DNA of 64,000 nucleotides from Poriferisodalis sp022821985. Its GTDB lineage: Bacteria; Actinomycetota; Acidimicrobiia; Acidimicrobiales; Poriferisodalaceae. Location of the stretch: assembly GCF_965219595.1 (NCBI RefSeq), contig NZ_OZ244781.1, positions 1,054,001 to 1,118,000 on the forward strand, given 5' to 3'. Positions 16,801 to 26,255 of the stretch are shown here, piece after piece (within the stretch, counting starts at the first letter, position 1; every line of letters begins with the position of its first letter). Both the position numbers and the translations under genes were made by a program. The notes beneath the pieces were generated by a model. That model saw nothing but the letters and a program-made list of their open reading frames with translations. It did not search any database and was not told the origin of the DNA.

Positions 16801-17808
16801 TCAGCCCGGCGGCCACCCGGTGTCGATCTCACCGGCCTCAAGGCCGGCCAAGACGTCGTCAAGCGTCGCCCGCATGTCGTCGGTGACGATGCTGTCGAAG
16901 TCGTGGAATGGTGCCAGACCGACCTCGCCGAGGTAGTTGCCCCCGGCAAACTCGCCGCTTTCGGCTTGAGCAACCAGGTCAGCCACCCCCGGGGTGATGA
17001 GCTTCATGGCGCTCGTGACCAGGCACGGCTGCGCCTCGGGCACCGTGTTCCATTGGTCGGTGTCGACGCCGACGCAGTAGGCGCCTTCCTGCGAGGCAAT
17101 CTCGATGAGCGCCCCGTTGCCGGTGGCACCGCCGGCGCCGAAGATGATGTCGGCGCCCTGGTCGAGCGCCTGCCGTGCGGTGGCAGCACCCCAGTCGGGA
17201 TCGCCGAACGCTACGTCCAGACCGCCGGGGTGGTACGTGGAGATCGTCTCCACCGCCGAGTTGGTGTAGCGGGCTCCGTGCTCCCAGCCTTCCTTGAATG
17301 CCACCACGGGCGGTACCAGATCGGTGCCGAGCACGGCGCCCACGATGTTGGTCTCGGTGAGCATGCCCGCGAGAGCGCCGGCCAGGAAGCCCGACTGGTC
17401 CTCGGGGAAGATCAGCCCCGCCAGATTGGGAAGCGCCTCGGCCTGGAACTGGTCGACGCCGATGAAGAAGATGTCGGGGTTCTCCTTCGCCGCAGCGATG
17501 GTGGCGTCGCCGAGACCGAAGCCGACGGTGATGATGACGTTCACACCGTCTTCGACGAACAGGTTGATGTTGTTCTCGTAGTCCTTGGCCTCTTCGGTCT
17601 CGATGTAATCGGCCTCGGCTCCCAGCGCGGCGGCGGCCTCCTGCGCGCCTTCCCACGCCGACTGGTTGAAGCTCTTGTCGTCGACCTTGCCGGTGTCGGT
17701 GACCAAGCCGATCTTGAATGCATCGCTGTCGTCGCTGCCCGTGCAGGCTGCAGCCAGCAGCGCAACGATCGCGAGCACTAGTGCCAGCCGCTTTGTCAGT
17801 CTCGTCAT
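16801..17808 (-). CDS. BmpA-type substrate-binding lipoprotein
   Basis: A 335-residue extracytoplasmic binding protein. The N-terminus has a basic start, a hydrophobic core and the lipobox LLAAAC, with the lipidated cysteine at residue 22. The mature part starts FKIGLVTDTGKVDDKSFNQSAW, typical of the BmpA/Med family that binds purine nucleosides, and continues with GFGLGDATIAAAKENPDIFFIGVD and GADIIFGAGGATGNGALIEIA. A strong ribosome site (GGGAGGG) precedes the ATG. As first gene of the operon it supplies ligand to the two permeases and the ATPase. Nucleoside specificity is suggested by the family, and by cdd nearby. Confidence 0.93.
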   Translation of the reverse strand: MTRLTKRLALVLAIVALLAAACTGSDDSDAFKIGLVTDTGKVDDKSFNQSAWEGAQEAAAALGAEADYIETEEAKDYENNINLFVEDGVNVIITVGFGLGDATIAAAKENPDIFFIGVDQFQAEALPNLAGLIFPEDQSGFLAGALAGMLTETNIVGAVLGTDLVPPVVAFKEGWEHGARYTNSAVETISTYHPGGLDVAFGDPDWGAATARQALDQGADIIFGAGGATGNGALIEIASQEGAYCVGVDTDQWNTVPEAQPCLVTSAMKLITPGVADLVAQAESGEFAGGNYLGEVGLAPFHDFDSIVTDDMRATLDDVLAGLEAGEIDTGWPPG

Positions 17809-17884
17809 GGAGGCCCTCCCGTTCGCACCCGTGACGTGGCCGGACCTCCGCGGCCCCGCCGTTTGCAGGGGAGCCTACGCGCGC

Positions 17885-18286
17885 TCATTCCTCGACGAGT
17901 TCGACCAGCGTGCCGAGATTGCCTTTCGGATGGACGAACGCGACGGTGGTGCCGCGCGAGCCCGGCCGGGGTGCGGTGTCGATGGGCACGGCACCCGCGT
18001 CGATCATGGCCTCGAGCGCGGCGGCGCAGTTGTCCACCCGGTAGCCGACGTGGTGCAGGCCCTCGCCCCTGCGCTCGAGGAACTTGGCGATCGGCGAATC
18101 AGGTCTCGTCGCGGCGGTGAGCTGGATGTAGCTGTCCGCCACCTTGATCAGCGCCTCTTCCACACCGTCAGAGTCGACGACTTCCCGGTGGGCCACCTCG
18201 GCTCCGAACGCCTCGCTGTAGTACGCGACGGCGGCGTCCAGGTCGTTCACGGCAATGGCGACGTGGTCGATCTCGGTCAGGATCAT
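17885..18286 (-). CDS. Methylmalonyl-CoA/ethylmalonyl-CoA epimerase
   Basis: A 133-residue vicinal-oxygen-chelate protein with two beta-alpha-beta-beta-beta modules. Metal-binding residues are visible in TEIDHVAIAVNDLDAAV (His), GLHHVGYRVDN (His) and the C-terminal TLVELVEE (Glu). It interconverts the R and S forms of methylmalonyl-CoA or ethylmalonyl-CoA. Its ATG at 18286 overlaps the stop of the crotonyl-CoA carboxylase/reductase gene (ATGA), which points to the ethylmalonyl-CoA pathway. A longer frame upstream is only antisense or out-of-frame sequence of that gene. Confidence 0.9.
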   Translation of the reverse strand: MILTEIDHVAIAVNDLDAAVAYYSEAFGAEVAHREVVDSDGVEEALIKVADSYIQLTAATRPDSPIAKFLERRGEGLHHVGYRVDNCAAALEAMIDAGAVPIDTAPRPGSRGTTVAFVHPKGNLGTLVELVEE

Positions 18287-19653
18287 CGGGCTGCCCCTTC
18301 CGCGGCTTCCAGCGAGGCTGCATGACGGGCGAACAGCGTGATGCGGTCTTCGCCGATCCGCTCGCGCTTCTCGGGATCGGTGATGCCCTGCCCCGGCTCC
18401 GAGGCCAAGCACAGCACGCCGAGCTTGCCCTCGTGCAGGTTGTGGTGGACCTGCCAGGCGGCCAAGCCCGTCTCGTCGAGCGTGAATGTCTTCGACAGGA
18501 TCGGCTGGATGCGGCCCTGATCGATCAGGCGATTCATCGCCCACGCCTCGGCGTAGTTGGCGAAGTGGCTCGACACGATCCGCTTCAGCTTCATCCACAG
18601 GTGCCGGTTGTCGTATTCGATCATGTACCCGCTGGTGGCGGCGCACGTCACGACGGTGCCGCCGCGCTTGGCGGCGAACACCGATGCACCCATGGTGGAC
18701 CGGCCTGGGTGCTCGAACACGATGTCGGGGTCGTCGCCGATGAGGCCGCGGACCTTCTTGCCGAAGCGTCGCCATTCACCTTCGTCCTGGGTGTGATCGT
18801 CGCTCCAGAAGCGGTAGCCCTCGGCGCTCCGGTCGATGGTGTGCTCCACGCCGAGCTGGCCGAGCAGCTCCGCCTTGTCGGGCGAGCTGACCACGCCGAT
18901 GGGCACGCCGCCGCCGTTGAGCACGAGCTGGCAGGCGTAGCCGCCCAGCCCGCCTGTCGCACCCCAGACGAGCACCGAGTCGCCCTGCTTCATGCGAGCG
19001 GCGTTGTCGCCCACCAGCATCCGGTACGAGGTGGCAGCGCACAGCGCATTCACCGCCGCTTCCTCCCAGGAGAGGTGCGCCGGCTTGGGCATGAGCTGGT
19101 TGGCCTTGACGATGGTGAGATCCGCGAGGCCGCCGAAGTTGCTCTCGAAGCCCCAGATCCGCTGGTTGGAGGCCTTCATCGAGTCCTCGTGGGCGGCGGG
19201 ATCCTGATCGTCGACGTAGTTGCAGTGAACGACCACCCGGTCGCCGGGACGCCAATTGCGCACTGCCGATCCGCACTGGAGCACGACGCCGGAGGCATCG
19301 GAGCCGAGCACGTGGTAGTCGAGCGCGTGGCGGGCACCCCAGGCGCTCTCACGGCCCAGCCGGTCCAGGAAGCCGAACGTGGGCAGGGGCTCGAAGATCG
19401 AGGTCCACACGGTGTTGAAGTTGATGGCGCTGGCCATCACCGCCATGTACACCTCGTCGGGCGCGAGCTCGGGCGTGGCGACCTCGCCGATGTGGGTGGC
19501 CTCGCGCGGATCCTTGTCGGCCGAGGCACGGCCTTCGAACATCGTCTGCTCGTCGCGTACTACGTAGGCAGCCCTGAAGCTCTCCGGGATCGGCATGGCC
19601 TCAAGTTCGGGACCGGACGCGCCGGCATCGATGGCATCAGCGAACTGCTTCAC
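18283..19653 (-). CDS. ccr: Crotonyl-CoA carboxylase/reductase
   Basis: A 456-residue medium-chain dehydrogenase/reductase that uses NADPH and CO2 to turn crotonyl-CoA into ethylmalonyl-CoA. Family features are ASAINFNTVWTSIFEPLPTF, HCNYVDDQDPAAHEDSM, the nucleotide-binding VWGATGGLGGYACQLVL, and the CCR-typical insert DHTQDEGEWRRFGKKVRGL followed by DIVFEHPGRSTMGASVF. The GTG at 19653 gives the normal N-terminus, with MPIPESFRAAYVV some 20 residues in. It is the first gene of an operon with the epimerase, and diverges from a thiolase that would make acetoacetyl-CoA for the same pathway. Confidence 0.95.
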   Translation of the reverse strand: MKQFADAIDAGASGPELEAMPIPESFRAAYVVRDEQTMFEGRASADKDPREATHIGEVATPELAPDEVYMAVMASAINFNTVWTSIFEPLPTFGFLDRLGRESAWGARHALDYHVLGSDASGVVLQCGSAVRNWRPGDRVVVHCNYVDDQDPAAHEDSMKASNQRIWGFESNFGGLADLTIVKANQLMPKPAHLSWEEAAVNALCAATSYRMLVGDNAARMKQGDSVLVWGATGGLGGYACQLVLNGGGVPIGVVSSPDKAELLGQLGVEHTIDRSAEGYRFWSDDHTQDEGEWRRFGKKVRGLIGDDPDIVFEHPGRSTMGASVFAAKRGGTVVTCAATSGYMIEYDNRHLWMKLKRIVSSHFANYAEAWAMNRLIDQGRIQPILSKTFTLDETGLAAWQVHHNLHEGKLGVLCLASEPGQGITDPEKRERIGEDRITLFARHAASLEAAEGAAR

Positions 19654-19813
19654 GGGCCCGAACGCTAACGGTGCGAGAGAGCTGCAAGTTCCACCGTCTT
19701 GCACGCCGCAGCCGGTGCTCGGGCAGCCTCGCAGGCCGTTTCGTACACTCGCCGTGCACAGATCGGTCGCCCAGCCCACGGGCTGGCGCGTCGGTGCAGG
19801 CGAGGGGGTTGCA

Positions 19814-21010
19814 ATGGCTCGTGATGCGGGTTCTGGTTCGGTAATCGTCGGGGGCGCACGCACGCCGATCGGCAAGTTCAACGGCGGACTGGCCGGCCTG
19901 ACCGGTGCACAGCTCGGCGGCATTGCGATCGAGGGTGCACTGGAGCGATCCGGCGTTGCGGCGGGCGATGTCGACTACGTGGTGATGGGACAGGTGCTGC
20001 AGGCCGGCCAAGGCCAGATCACCGCCCGGCAGGCTGCGACCCACGCCGGCATCTCCATGGAAGTGCCGGCCATCACCATCAACAAGGTCTGCCTGTCGGG
20101 TCTCAACGCGATCTACATGGCCGACCAGATGATCGCAGCGGGCGACGCGGACGTGGTCGTGGCGGGCGGCATGGAATCGATGACCAACGCGCCGTACCTG
20201 CTGCCCGATGGGCGCAACGGCATGCGCATGGGCTCGGGCACAGTGCTCGACGCGATGATCCACGACGGCCTGTGGTGCGCCTTCGACGACGGTCACATGG
20301 GCGACGGCACCGAGCGGGACGCGGCGAGTGCAGGGATCTCGCGCAGCGCGATGGATGAGTACTCGGCCCAGTCGCACGAACGCGCTGCGGCCGCGCAGAA
20401 GGACGGCCGCTTCGATGACGAGATCGTGGCCGTCAGCATCCCTCAGCGCCGCGGCGATCCGCTGACGGTGCTCGACGACGAAGGCATCCGGCCCGGGACA
20501 ACCCCCGAGAGCCTGTCGGGCCTGCGGCCGGCGTTCGCATCCGACGGTGCGGTGACGGCCGGCAATGCATCGCAGATCTCCGACGGCGGCTGCGCGCTGG
20601 TGGTGATGTCGCCCGAGGCCGCCGAGCGCTACGGCGTCGAACCGCTCGCGGAGGTTGTCTCGTACGGCATGGTGGCTGGGCCCGACACCTGCCTGCTGCA
20701 CCAGCCGGCGAATGCGATCCGCCGTGCGCTCGAGCGCACCGACCTCGACGTGAGCGACTTGTCGCTGTTCGAGATCAACGAGGCCTTCGCCGCGGTGGCC
20801 GTGGCGTCGACGGAGGATCTGGGCGTGTCACCGGACATCGTGAACCCCAACGGCGGTGCGGTGGCGCTCGGCCATCCCATCGGCATGTCGGGAGCTCGTC
20901 TGGCACTCACCCTCGCCAGCGAGCTGCGCCGCCGTGACGGCGGCTTAGGTGCAGCGGCGCTGTGCGGAGGCGGCGGCCAAGGCGACGCCATCGTCCTGCG
21001 AGTTGCATAG
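19814..21010 (+). CDS. Acetyl-CoA C-acetyltransferase (thiolase)
   Basis: A 398-residue biosynthetic-type thiolase. It has the opening SVIVGGARTPIGKFNGGL, the nucleophilic cysteine in NKVCLSGLNAIYMADQ, the EINEAFAAVAVAS stretch, the catalytic histidine in GGAVALGHPIGMSGARL and the second cysteine in AALCGGGGQGDAIVLR. It condenses two acetyl-CoA to acetoacetyl-CoA. The ATG at 19814 fits the family start; upstream in-frame sequence is promoter region. Being divergent from ccr with about 160 bp between the starts suggests shared control. Confidence 0.95.
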   Translation: MARDAGSGSVIVGGARTPIGKFNGGLAGLTGAQLGGIAIEGALERSGVAAGDVDYVVMGQVLQAGQGQITARQAATHAGISMEVPAITINKVCLSGLNAIYMADQMIAAGDADVVVAGGMESMTNAPYLLPDGRNGMRMGSGTVLDAMIHDGLWCAFDDGHMGDGTERDAASAGISRSAMDEYSAQSHERAAAAQKDGRFDDEIVAVSIPQRRGDPLTVLDDEGIRPGTTPESLSGLRPAFASDGAVTAGNASQISDGGCALVVMSPEAAERYGVEPLAEVVSYGMVAGPDTCLLHQPANAIRRALERTDLDVSDLSLFEINEAFAAVAVASTEDLGVSPDIVNPNGGAVALGHPIGMSGARLALTLASELRRRDGGLGAAALCGGGGQGDAIVLRVA

Positions 21011-21071
21011 CCGCCCAATCCGGTCGATCCCTCCTCACCGACGCCTCGCAACGGCAGGGGCGCGAGCCGGC

Positions 21072-21461
21072 TCAGGCGGCCTCGGGTCGGGCGAGCACTT
21101 CGGTGGCAACACAGAGCGGCCAGAGGGCAGCTTGCACGGCATCGCTGATCGCGGCAGCGTCGGCGGCGGGAACCTCCAGGTAGATGCGGCTCGCTGCGAG
21201 CAGCTCGGTCAACCGGGCGAAGGGTGCCGGGTCGACCAGCATCGCCCCGACGACGGCCGCCGGTGCGGTGGCGATCGCCAGCAGCGCGCCGCACGGATCC
21301 ACGAACACTGCAGCGACGCCTCGCGGCGAGGCACCGGCACTCAGGCACAGTGCCCGGGCGTGGCACGGCCCGGCCACCATCAAACGCTCGTTGGGCGACG
21401 GACGGAACACCGCAACCGGCAAGTCGTGTGATGTTCGGTTGTCGGGATCGAAGGCAGCCAT
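21072..21461 (-). CDS. Hypothetical protein
   Basis: A 129-residue protein that I do not recognise. It is Ala/Val-rich without an evident signal peptide or transmembrane helix, and alternates short hydrophobic strands (GVAAVFVDPCGALLAIAT) with helical stretches (FARLTELLAASRIYLEV), as in a small alpha/beta regulatory domain. A good ribosome site (AAGGAG, 5 bases before the ATG) supports the start at 21461. It lies between recR upstream and the convergent thiolase, 77 bp after recR, and may be its last operon partner. Confidence 0.6.
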   Translation of the reverse strand: MAAFDPDNRTSHDLPVAVFRPSPNERLMVAGPCHARALCLSAGASPRGVAAVFVDPCGALLAIATAPAAVVGAMLVDPAPFARLTELLAASRIYLEVPAADAAAISDAVQAALWPLCVATEVLARPEAA

Positions 21462-21538
21462 GGCACTCCTTGGGAGTGCAGGCCGCCGGGGAAGTGTCAG
21501 CCGGACCGTAAGCAGGTACAGCTCATCCGTCCAGCGAT

Positions 21539-22135
<597 letters not shown>

Positions 22136-22229
22136 GTCTGTCCCTGTTGCTGGTGGTGAGTCAAGGCGCCCGCGCGGGATAGTGCGCCCGCTGTGGCATG
22201 TGTGCCTTCCGGCTCACGCGCCAAGGCTG

Positions 22230-24080
22230 TCAGGTTGTGGCCTCATCGTCGCGGACCACGACCGAGCCGGGGAAGCGATCCACGATCCGCTGCACCTTCG
22301 CTTCTTGCGAGGATGCAGGCGCGACTGCCTCCTGCGAAGGCGCTGATGGGGTCGGGCTGGAAATCTCGGCCGGTTGCGCAACGTCCTCGGGCGGAGGACC
22401 AGGTGCACTGCTTGGATCCGTCACCTCGAGGCGGACTGTTTGATCGAGCAATTCCGACAGGACCGGCTCTACCTCGTTGCTGCGGCGCCGGGCCTGCGCG
22501 AGGGGCACGCCCTCGTTCAGCCGGACGGTCACCACATTGCGCTCGTGGGCGAGAACGGTTGCGTCACGGAATAGACCTGCGGCGACCGGACGCAGCTTCC
22601 CAACAATCAGGGACTCCCACATGCGTTGGAGCTCGGGAGCCGTCATCGCCGAGCCGGAGGCCGGTGCAGGCTCGGCCGTCGTGGGCGGCTGCGCGTCCGC
22701 GCCGGGCGACGTAGCGGGAGGCGAGGGCGCGGCAGCGGCCTCGATCGTCGGATCCGGCCGAGGTTCGGGAGGCACCTGCGCAGCAACGGACTCAGCCGGG
22801 GCGGGCGGCGCAGCCTGAGCGGAGAGCGCATCGGATGCACCGGGCGCAGCGTCGGCAGGGGGCGCTGGCGGGGGCGGCGGGGCTGCGGGCGGGGCATCTA
22901 ATGAGGGGGGCGCGGTGGTTGCGGCCATTGCTGCCCGGGCTGCAGCGGGGCCGGCGGCGGGGGGCGCGGGAGCGCCGGCTTCACCACGGGCCGGCGCTGA
23001 GGCGGGCGGCGCAGCGTCGGTCGTGCCTGCGCCCAGTGCTTCATCGGCGAGCAGGCCTACCAGGGCGCCTTCCAGCGTCAGGCGGCGGTCGGCCGATTGG
23101 GGCATCTGCGCCAAGGCACTGCCGAGCGCCTCGAGTGCCCGCACGTTTCTGCGGCGACCCATAACATCGCTCAGCTCCCGCGCCGAGACGATGTCGGCCG
23201 GTGGCAGCTCAGCGGGCTCCACGCCGGCACCCACCAGGAACATGTCACGCAGGCGGCGTGCAGTGCGCTCGGCCAGATCACGGGCATCGACACCCGCAGC
23301 AGTGGCCTCGGCGACGGCGATGAGCGTCGCGGCCAGATCGGCGCGTGCCAACGCCTGCACCAGCGCATTCACATCAGTGCGATCGTCAGGGATGCCGCCG
23401 GCCGCCAGCACCGTGTCGAGCGCAGACAGCGCGTCGCGGACCGACCCGGCACCCCGTTCGGTCACGTAGTCGACGACGGCATCATCGACCGGCGCACCGG
23501 CGGCTTCGGCGATGGCTCGCACATGCGGTGCCATCTCGTCGGCGCCCACCAGCGACAGCTCGTACTGCTGGGTGCGGCTGCGGATGGTGGGCAGCACCTT
23601 GTTCGGATCGGTGGTGGCCAAAATGAACACCACGTGGGACGGCGGTTCCTCCAAGGTTTTGAGCAGCGCATTGGACGCCGCCGCAGAGAGCATGTGCACC
23701 TCGTCGAGCAAGTACACCTTGCGTCGCCCGGAGCTGACCAGGGCCGCCTTCTCGGTCATGTCGCGGATGTGATTCACCGAGTTGTTGGACGCCGCGTCGA
23801 GCTCGATGAGGTCCATCGAGGTGCCCGCAGCAACGGCGATGCAGCTGTCGCAGATGCCGCATGGCTCACCCTCGTCGGTGAGCGCCTCGCAGTTGAGCGC
23901 CTTGGCCAGGATGCGGGCGGTGGAGGTCTTGCCGGTGCCGCGAGGACCGCTCAGCAGGTACGCATGACCGACGCGGTCCTCGCGTACGGCGTTGCGCAAG
24001 GCCCGAACCAAGTGCGGCTGTCCGACCACCTCCGCAAACCGCTGAGGCCGGAACCTCCGGTAAAGCGACTGGTGCTGCAT
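22230..24080 (-). CDS. dnaX: DNA polymerase III subunit gamma/tau
   Basis: A 616-residue clamp-loader ATPase. Motifs in order are Walker A LLSGPRGTGKTSTARIL, the zinc module CEALTDEGEPCGICDSC, Walker B VYLLDEVHMLS, sensor-1 FILATTDPNKVLPTIRSR and the collar domain near residue 240-360. After residue 370 comes a long Pro/Ala-rich linker and then a conserved-looking C-terminal domain (LQRMWESLIVGKLRPVAAGLF) of the tau type. I see no A-rich slippery heptamer that would make a short gamma form. It is divergent from the SRP RNA and tRNA-Ser. Confidence 0.96.
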   Translation of the reverse strand: MQHQSLYRRFRPQRFAEVVGQPHLVRALRNAVREDRVGHAYLLSGPRGTGKTSTARILAKALNCEALTDEGEPCGICDSCIAVAAGTSMDLIELDAASNNSVNHIRDMTEKAALVSSGRRKVYLLDEVHMLSAAASNALLKTLEEPPSHVVFILATTDPNKVLPTIRSRTQQYELSLVGADEMAPHVRAIAEAAGAPVDDAVVDYVTERGAGSVRDALSALDTVLAAGGIPDDRTDVNALVQALARADLAATLIAVAEATAAGVDARDLAERTARRLRDMFLVGAGVEPAELPPADIVSARELSDVMGRRRNVRALEALGSALAQMPQSADRRLTLEGALVGLLADEALGAGTTDAAPPASAPARGEAGAPAPPAAGPAAARAAMAATTAPPSLDAPPAAPPPPPAPPADAAPGASDALSAQAAPPAPAESVAAQVPPEPRPDPTIEAAAAPSPPATSPGADAQPPTTAEPAPASGSAMTAPELQRMWESLIVGKLRPVAAGLFRDATVLAHERNVVTVRLNEGVPLAQARRRSNEVEPVLSELLDQTVRLEVTDPSSAPGPPPEDVAQPAEISSPTPSAPSQEAVAPASSQEAKVQRIVDRFPGSVVVRDDEATT

Positions 24081-24221
24081 CTCGCGGCGATCCTAAGAGG
24101 CGGGGCAGAGATTCGCCGACCGCTTTCTGACCGCCAGTTGCTTGCCGCTCCTGTTCGCTGTCGCTCACGGGGCCGCTAGGCCCCGACGGTGACTTATTGG
24201 GCGGTGCTGCGGTTATCGTTC

Positions 24222-24367
24222 GGGGCGTGTCGCCGTCTGACGTGGCGGCCGGGTCCTGTGCGACGGCGACCCGTGAACCGAGTCAGGGCCGGGAGGCAGC
24301 AGCTCTCAGCGGACCTCGTTGTGTGCCGCAGATCGCCTGGCCGCCTCGCCAGACGGCGACACGCCTG
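24222..24367 (+). ncRNA. ffs: Signal recognition particle RNA (4.5S/SRP RNA)
   Basis: The conserved SRP apical domain is present at about 24272-24303: GTGAACC, then AGTCAGGGCCGGGAGGCAGC with a GNRA-type loop, and GTGTGCCG further 3'. The flanks pair: 24224-24239 is the exact reverse complement of 24350-24365 (16 bp), and 24244-24250 pairs with 24339-24345. This gives one long rod of about 146 nt. The ends are set by the outermost helix and are approximate. The RNA forms the SRP with Ffh and targets membrane proteins. Confidence 0.9.
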
Positions 24368-24371
24368 CTTC

Positions 24372-24396
24372 GCAGGGATCGTCGTGCGATCCCTGC
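24372..24396 (+). terminator. Perfect 10-bp hairpin between SRP RNA and tRNA-Ser
   Basis: GCAGGGATCG, loop TCGTG, CGATCCCTGC. It begins 4-6 bases after the SRP RNA helix and ends 8 bases before the tRNA. There is no T-run, so a classical Rho-independent terminator is uncertain; it may be a terminator of the high-GC type or a processing signal. Confidence 0.5.
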
Positions 24397-24404
24397 AACG
24401 GTAC

Positions 24405-24493
24405 GGAGAGTTGCCAGAGTGGACGAATGGGCTCGCTTGGAAAGCGTGTGAGGCTTTCATCGGCCTCCGTGGGTTCGAATCCCACACTCTCCG
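24405..24493 (+). tRNA. tRNA-Ser (anticodon GGA)
   Basis: 89 nt with a seven-pair acceptor stem (GGAGAGT with ACTCTCC), a long class II variable arm (TGTGAGGCTTTCATCGGCCTCC), T-loop GGTTCGAATCC and anticodon GGA at 24439-24441. The discriminator is G. The CCA end is not encoded. The anticodon stem contains one T-T mismatch as I fold it. Confidence 0.95.
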
Positions 24494-24512
24494 CATGTCA
24501 GACTGAGCAGTG

Positions 24513-25511
24513 ATGACCAGCTCCGGGCTGCCCACTCGGGACGCCAAGGGTTACGAGCCGGACCTGCCCATCTCGGTGTCCACGATCCTGGACTGGCCGC
24601 CGCGGCCGCTGGCGACCCTGCGGCACATCTCACTCATGATGCTCCCCCAGGGAATGCTCTGGGTGGCGATGTCGGCGGTGGTGTGGAACTTCTTCACGCC
24701 GTCCATGGAGCGCATGGCCAGCCTGCACCCCAGGTGGATCTTGGAGATCTACGTCCGCAACGTGGTGCTGTTCACGCTGGTTGCGGGGACGCTGCACGTG
24801 GCGCTGTACGTGAGGCGGGTGCAGCAGCAGCGCTACAAGTACAACCGCCAGTGGCTCAGCACCACCAACCGGGCGTTCCTGTGGAACAACCAGACCCGCG
24901 ACAACATCTTCTGGTGCCTGGTCAGCGGCTGCGCCGTCTGGTCGGCCTATGAGGCGCTGACCATGTGGTTCTACGCCAACGACTGGATCCCGTCGGTGGA
25001 GTGGGGAACCTGGTGGCCGTACATCTGCGCGCTCACGGTGATTGCGTCGCTGTGGTCGGTGGTGCACTTCTATTGCATCCACCGGGTGCTGCACATGCGC
25101 TGGGTCTACGACCACGTGCACTACCTGCATCATCGCAACGTGAACACCGGACCGTGGAGCGGGCTGTCGATGCACCCGGTCGAGCACATGATGTACCTCA
25201 GCATGATCGTGCTGTGGTGGGTGGTGCCCGCCCACCCGTTCATCCTGATCCTCACCCTGCTGTCCAACGCCGTGGCCACCTCGTTCTCCCACTCGGGATT
25301 CGAGCGCTTCGAGATCGGCAAGCGCGAGGGGCCGACGATGGCCGGCGCCGACTACTTCCACCACCTGCATCATCGCTACTTCGAGTGCAACTACGGCAAC
25401 CGGCCCGTGCCGCTCGACAAGCTGTTCGGCACCTTCCACGACGGCACTCCCGAGGCCCACGCCCGGATGCGTGAGCGAGCCAAACGGAGGCGCGGCATCA
25501 CTGCCGCTTGA
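24513..25511 (+). CDS. Sterol desaturase/fatty-acid hydroxylase superfamily membrane protein
   Basis: About 332 residues with four or five hydrophobic helices and the di-iron histidine clusters of this family: HFYCIHRVLH, HYLHHRN, HPVEH and the C-terminal FHHLHHRYFECNYG, which is diagnostic. Such enzymes hydroxylate or desaturate sterols, carotenoids or lipids in the membrane using O2. The substrate is not determined. The start could be ATG 24513 or the GTG one codon before. It begins 19 bp after tRNA-Ser and is followed 55 bp later by tadA. Confidence 0.88.
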   Translation: MTSSGLPTRDAKGYEPDLPISVSTILDWPPRPLATLRHISLMMLPQGMLWVAMSAVVWNFFTPSMERMASLHPRWILEIYVRNVVLFTLVAGTLHVALYVRRVQQQRYKYNRQWLSTTNRAFLWNNQTRDNIFWCLVSGCAVWSAYEALTMWFYANDWIPSVEWGTWWPYICALTVIASLWSVVHFYCIHRVLHMRWVYDHVHYLHHRNVNTGPWSGLSMHPVEHMMYLSMIVLWWVVPAHPFILILTLLSNAVATSFSHSGFERFEIGKREGPTMAGADYFHHLHHRYFECNYGNRPVPLDKLFGTFHDGTPEAHARMRERAKRRRGITAA

Positions 25512-25566
25512 GACCGTTGCCTGACACTGCCGCTTGACATTGGGCAGCAGCGGCCACACTGCGGGT

Positions 25567-26013
25567 GTGACAGACGAAGCAGCCATCGAGTTGGCGTTGG
25601 AACAAGCCCGGCTGGCTGCGGCGGCCGGCGAGGTGCCGGTCGGCGCTGTGGTGATCGTCGACGGCCAGGTGCTGGCCTCACGGCACAACGAGCGCGAGAC
25701 CACCAACGACCCCACTGCGCACGCCGAGGTGCTGGCCCTGCGCGATGCCGCCGCGGCGATCGGCGACTGGCGGCTGAGCGGCGCCACGCTGGCAGTGACG
25801 CTCGAGCCGTGCCCGATGTGCGCGGGGGCTGCGCTGTCAGCCCGGGTGGCGCGGGTGGTGTTCGGGGCCTACGACCCCAAGGCGGGTGCTGCGGGAACGC
25901 ACTACAACCTGCTGGTGGACCCCCGCTTCAACCACAACGCCGAGGTAGTAGGTGGCGTGCTCGAAAACGAGTGCGGCGCCCTGCTCAGCGAGTTCTTCAG
26001 CGCCCACCGCTGA
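25567..26013 (+). CDS. tadA: tRNA-specific adenosine deaminase
   Basis: A 148-residue zinc deaminase that converts A34 to inosine in tRNA-Arg(ACG). Zinc motifs are NDPTAHAEVLALRDAA (His ligand, catalytic Glu) and TLEPCPMCAGA (two Cys). The C-terminal VFGAYDPKAGAAGTHYNLL and RFNHNAEVVGG are family-typical. I chose the GTG start at 25567, since residues encoded before it do not resemble the family. It lies upstream of a tRNA-Ser on the opposite strand. Confidence 0.94.
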   Translation: MTDEAAIELALEQARLAAAAGEVPVGAVVIVDGQVLASRHNERETTNDPTAHAEVLALRDAAAAIGDWRLSGATLAVTLEPCPMCAGAALSARVARVVFGAYDPKAGAAGTHYNLLVDPRFNHNAEVVGGVLENECGALLSEFFSAHR

Positions 26014-26061
26014 TTCGCTCACGGCGCAGCCGCACGACGCTCGGGAGCGGCCGGTGTGTGG

Positions 26062-26148
26062 CGGAAGGTGTGGGATTCGAACCCACGGTGACCCGAAGGC
26101 CACAACGGTTTTCGAGACCGCCCCATTCGTCCGCTCTGGCAACCTTCC
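26062..26148 (-). tRNA. tRNA-Ser (anticodon CGA)
   Basis: 87 nt on the minus strand. The acceptor stem pairs GGAAGGT with ACCTTCC, there is a long variable arm (TTGTGGCCTTCGGGTCACC), T-loop GGTTCGAATCC, and the anticodon CGA is complementary to 26112-26114. CCA is not encoded. Its D-arm (TTGCCAGAG, GGACGAATGGG) is close to that of the other tRNA-Ser 1.7 kb away. Confidence 0.95.
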
Positions 26149-26255
26149 GCAGCGCACCCTATCGACGCCTGCACGGCTGACCGCTTGGCTCGCAGCCCGG
26201 CTGGCGTGGCGTAATTCGGTCGCGACGCGGACGAATTCGTGACAGCCTCAGAGCC

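Noticed and set aside
22600..22950. Programmed frameshift for a short DnaX form
   Set aside because: No A-rich slippery heptamer with following stem was found in the Pro/Ala linker region.
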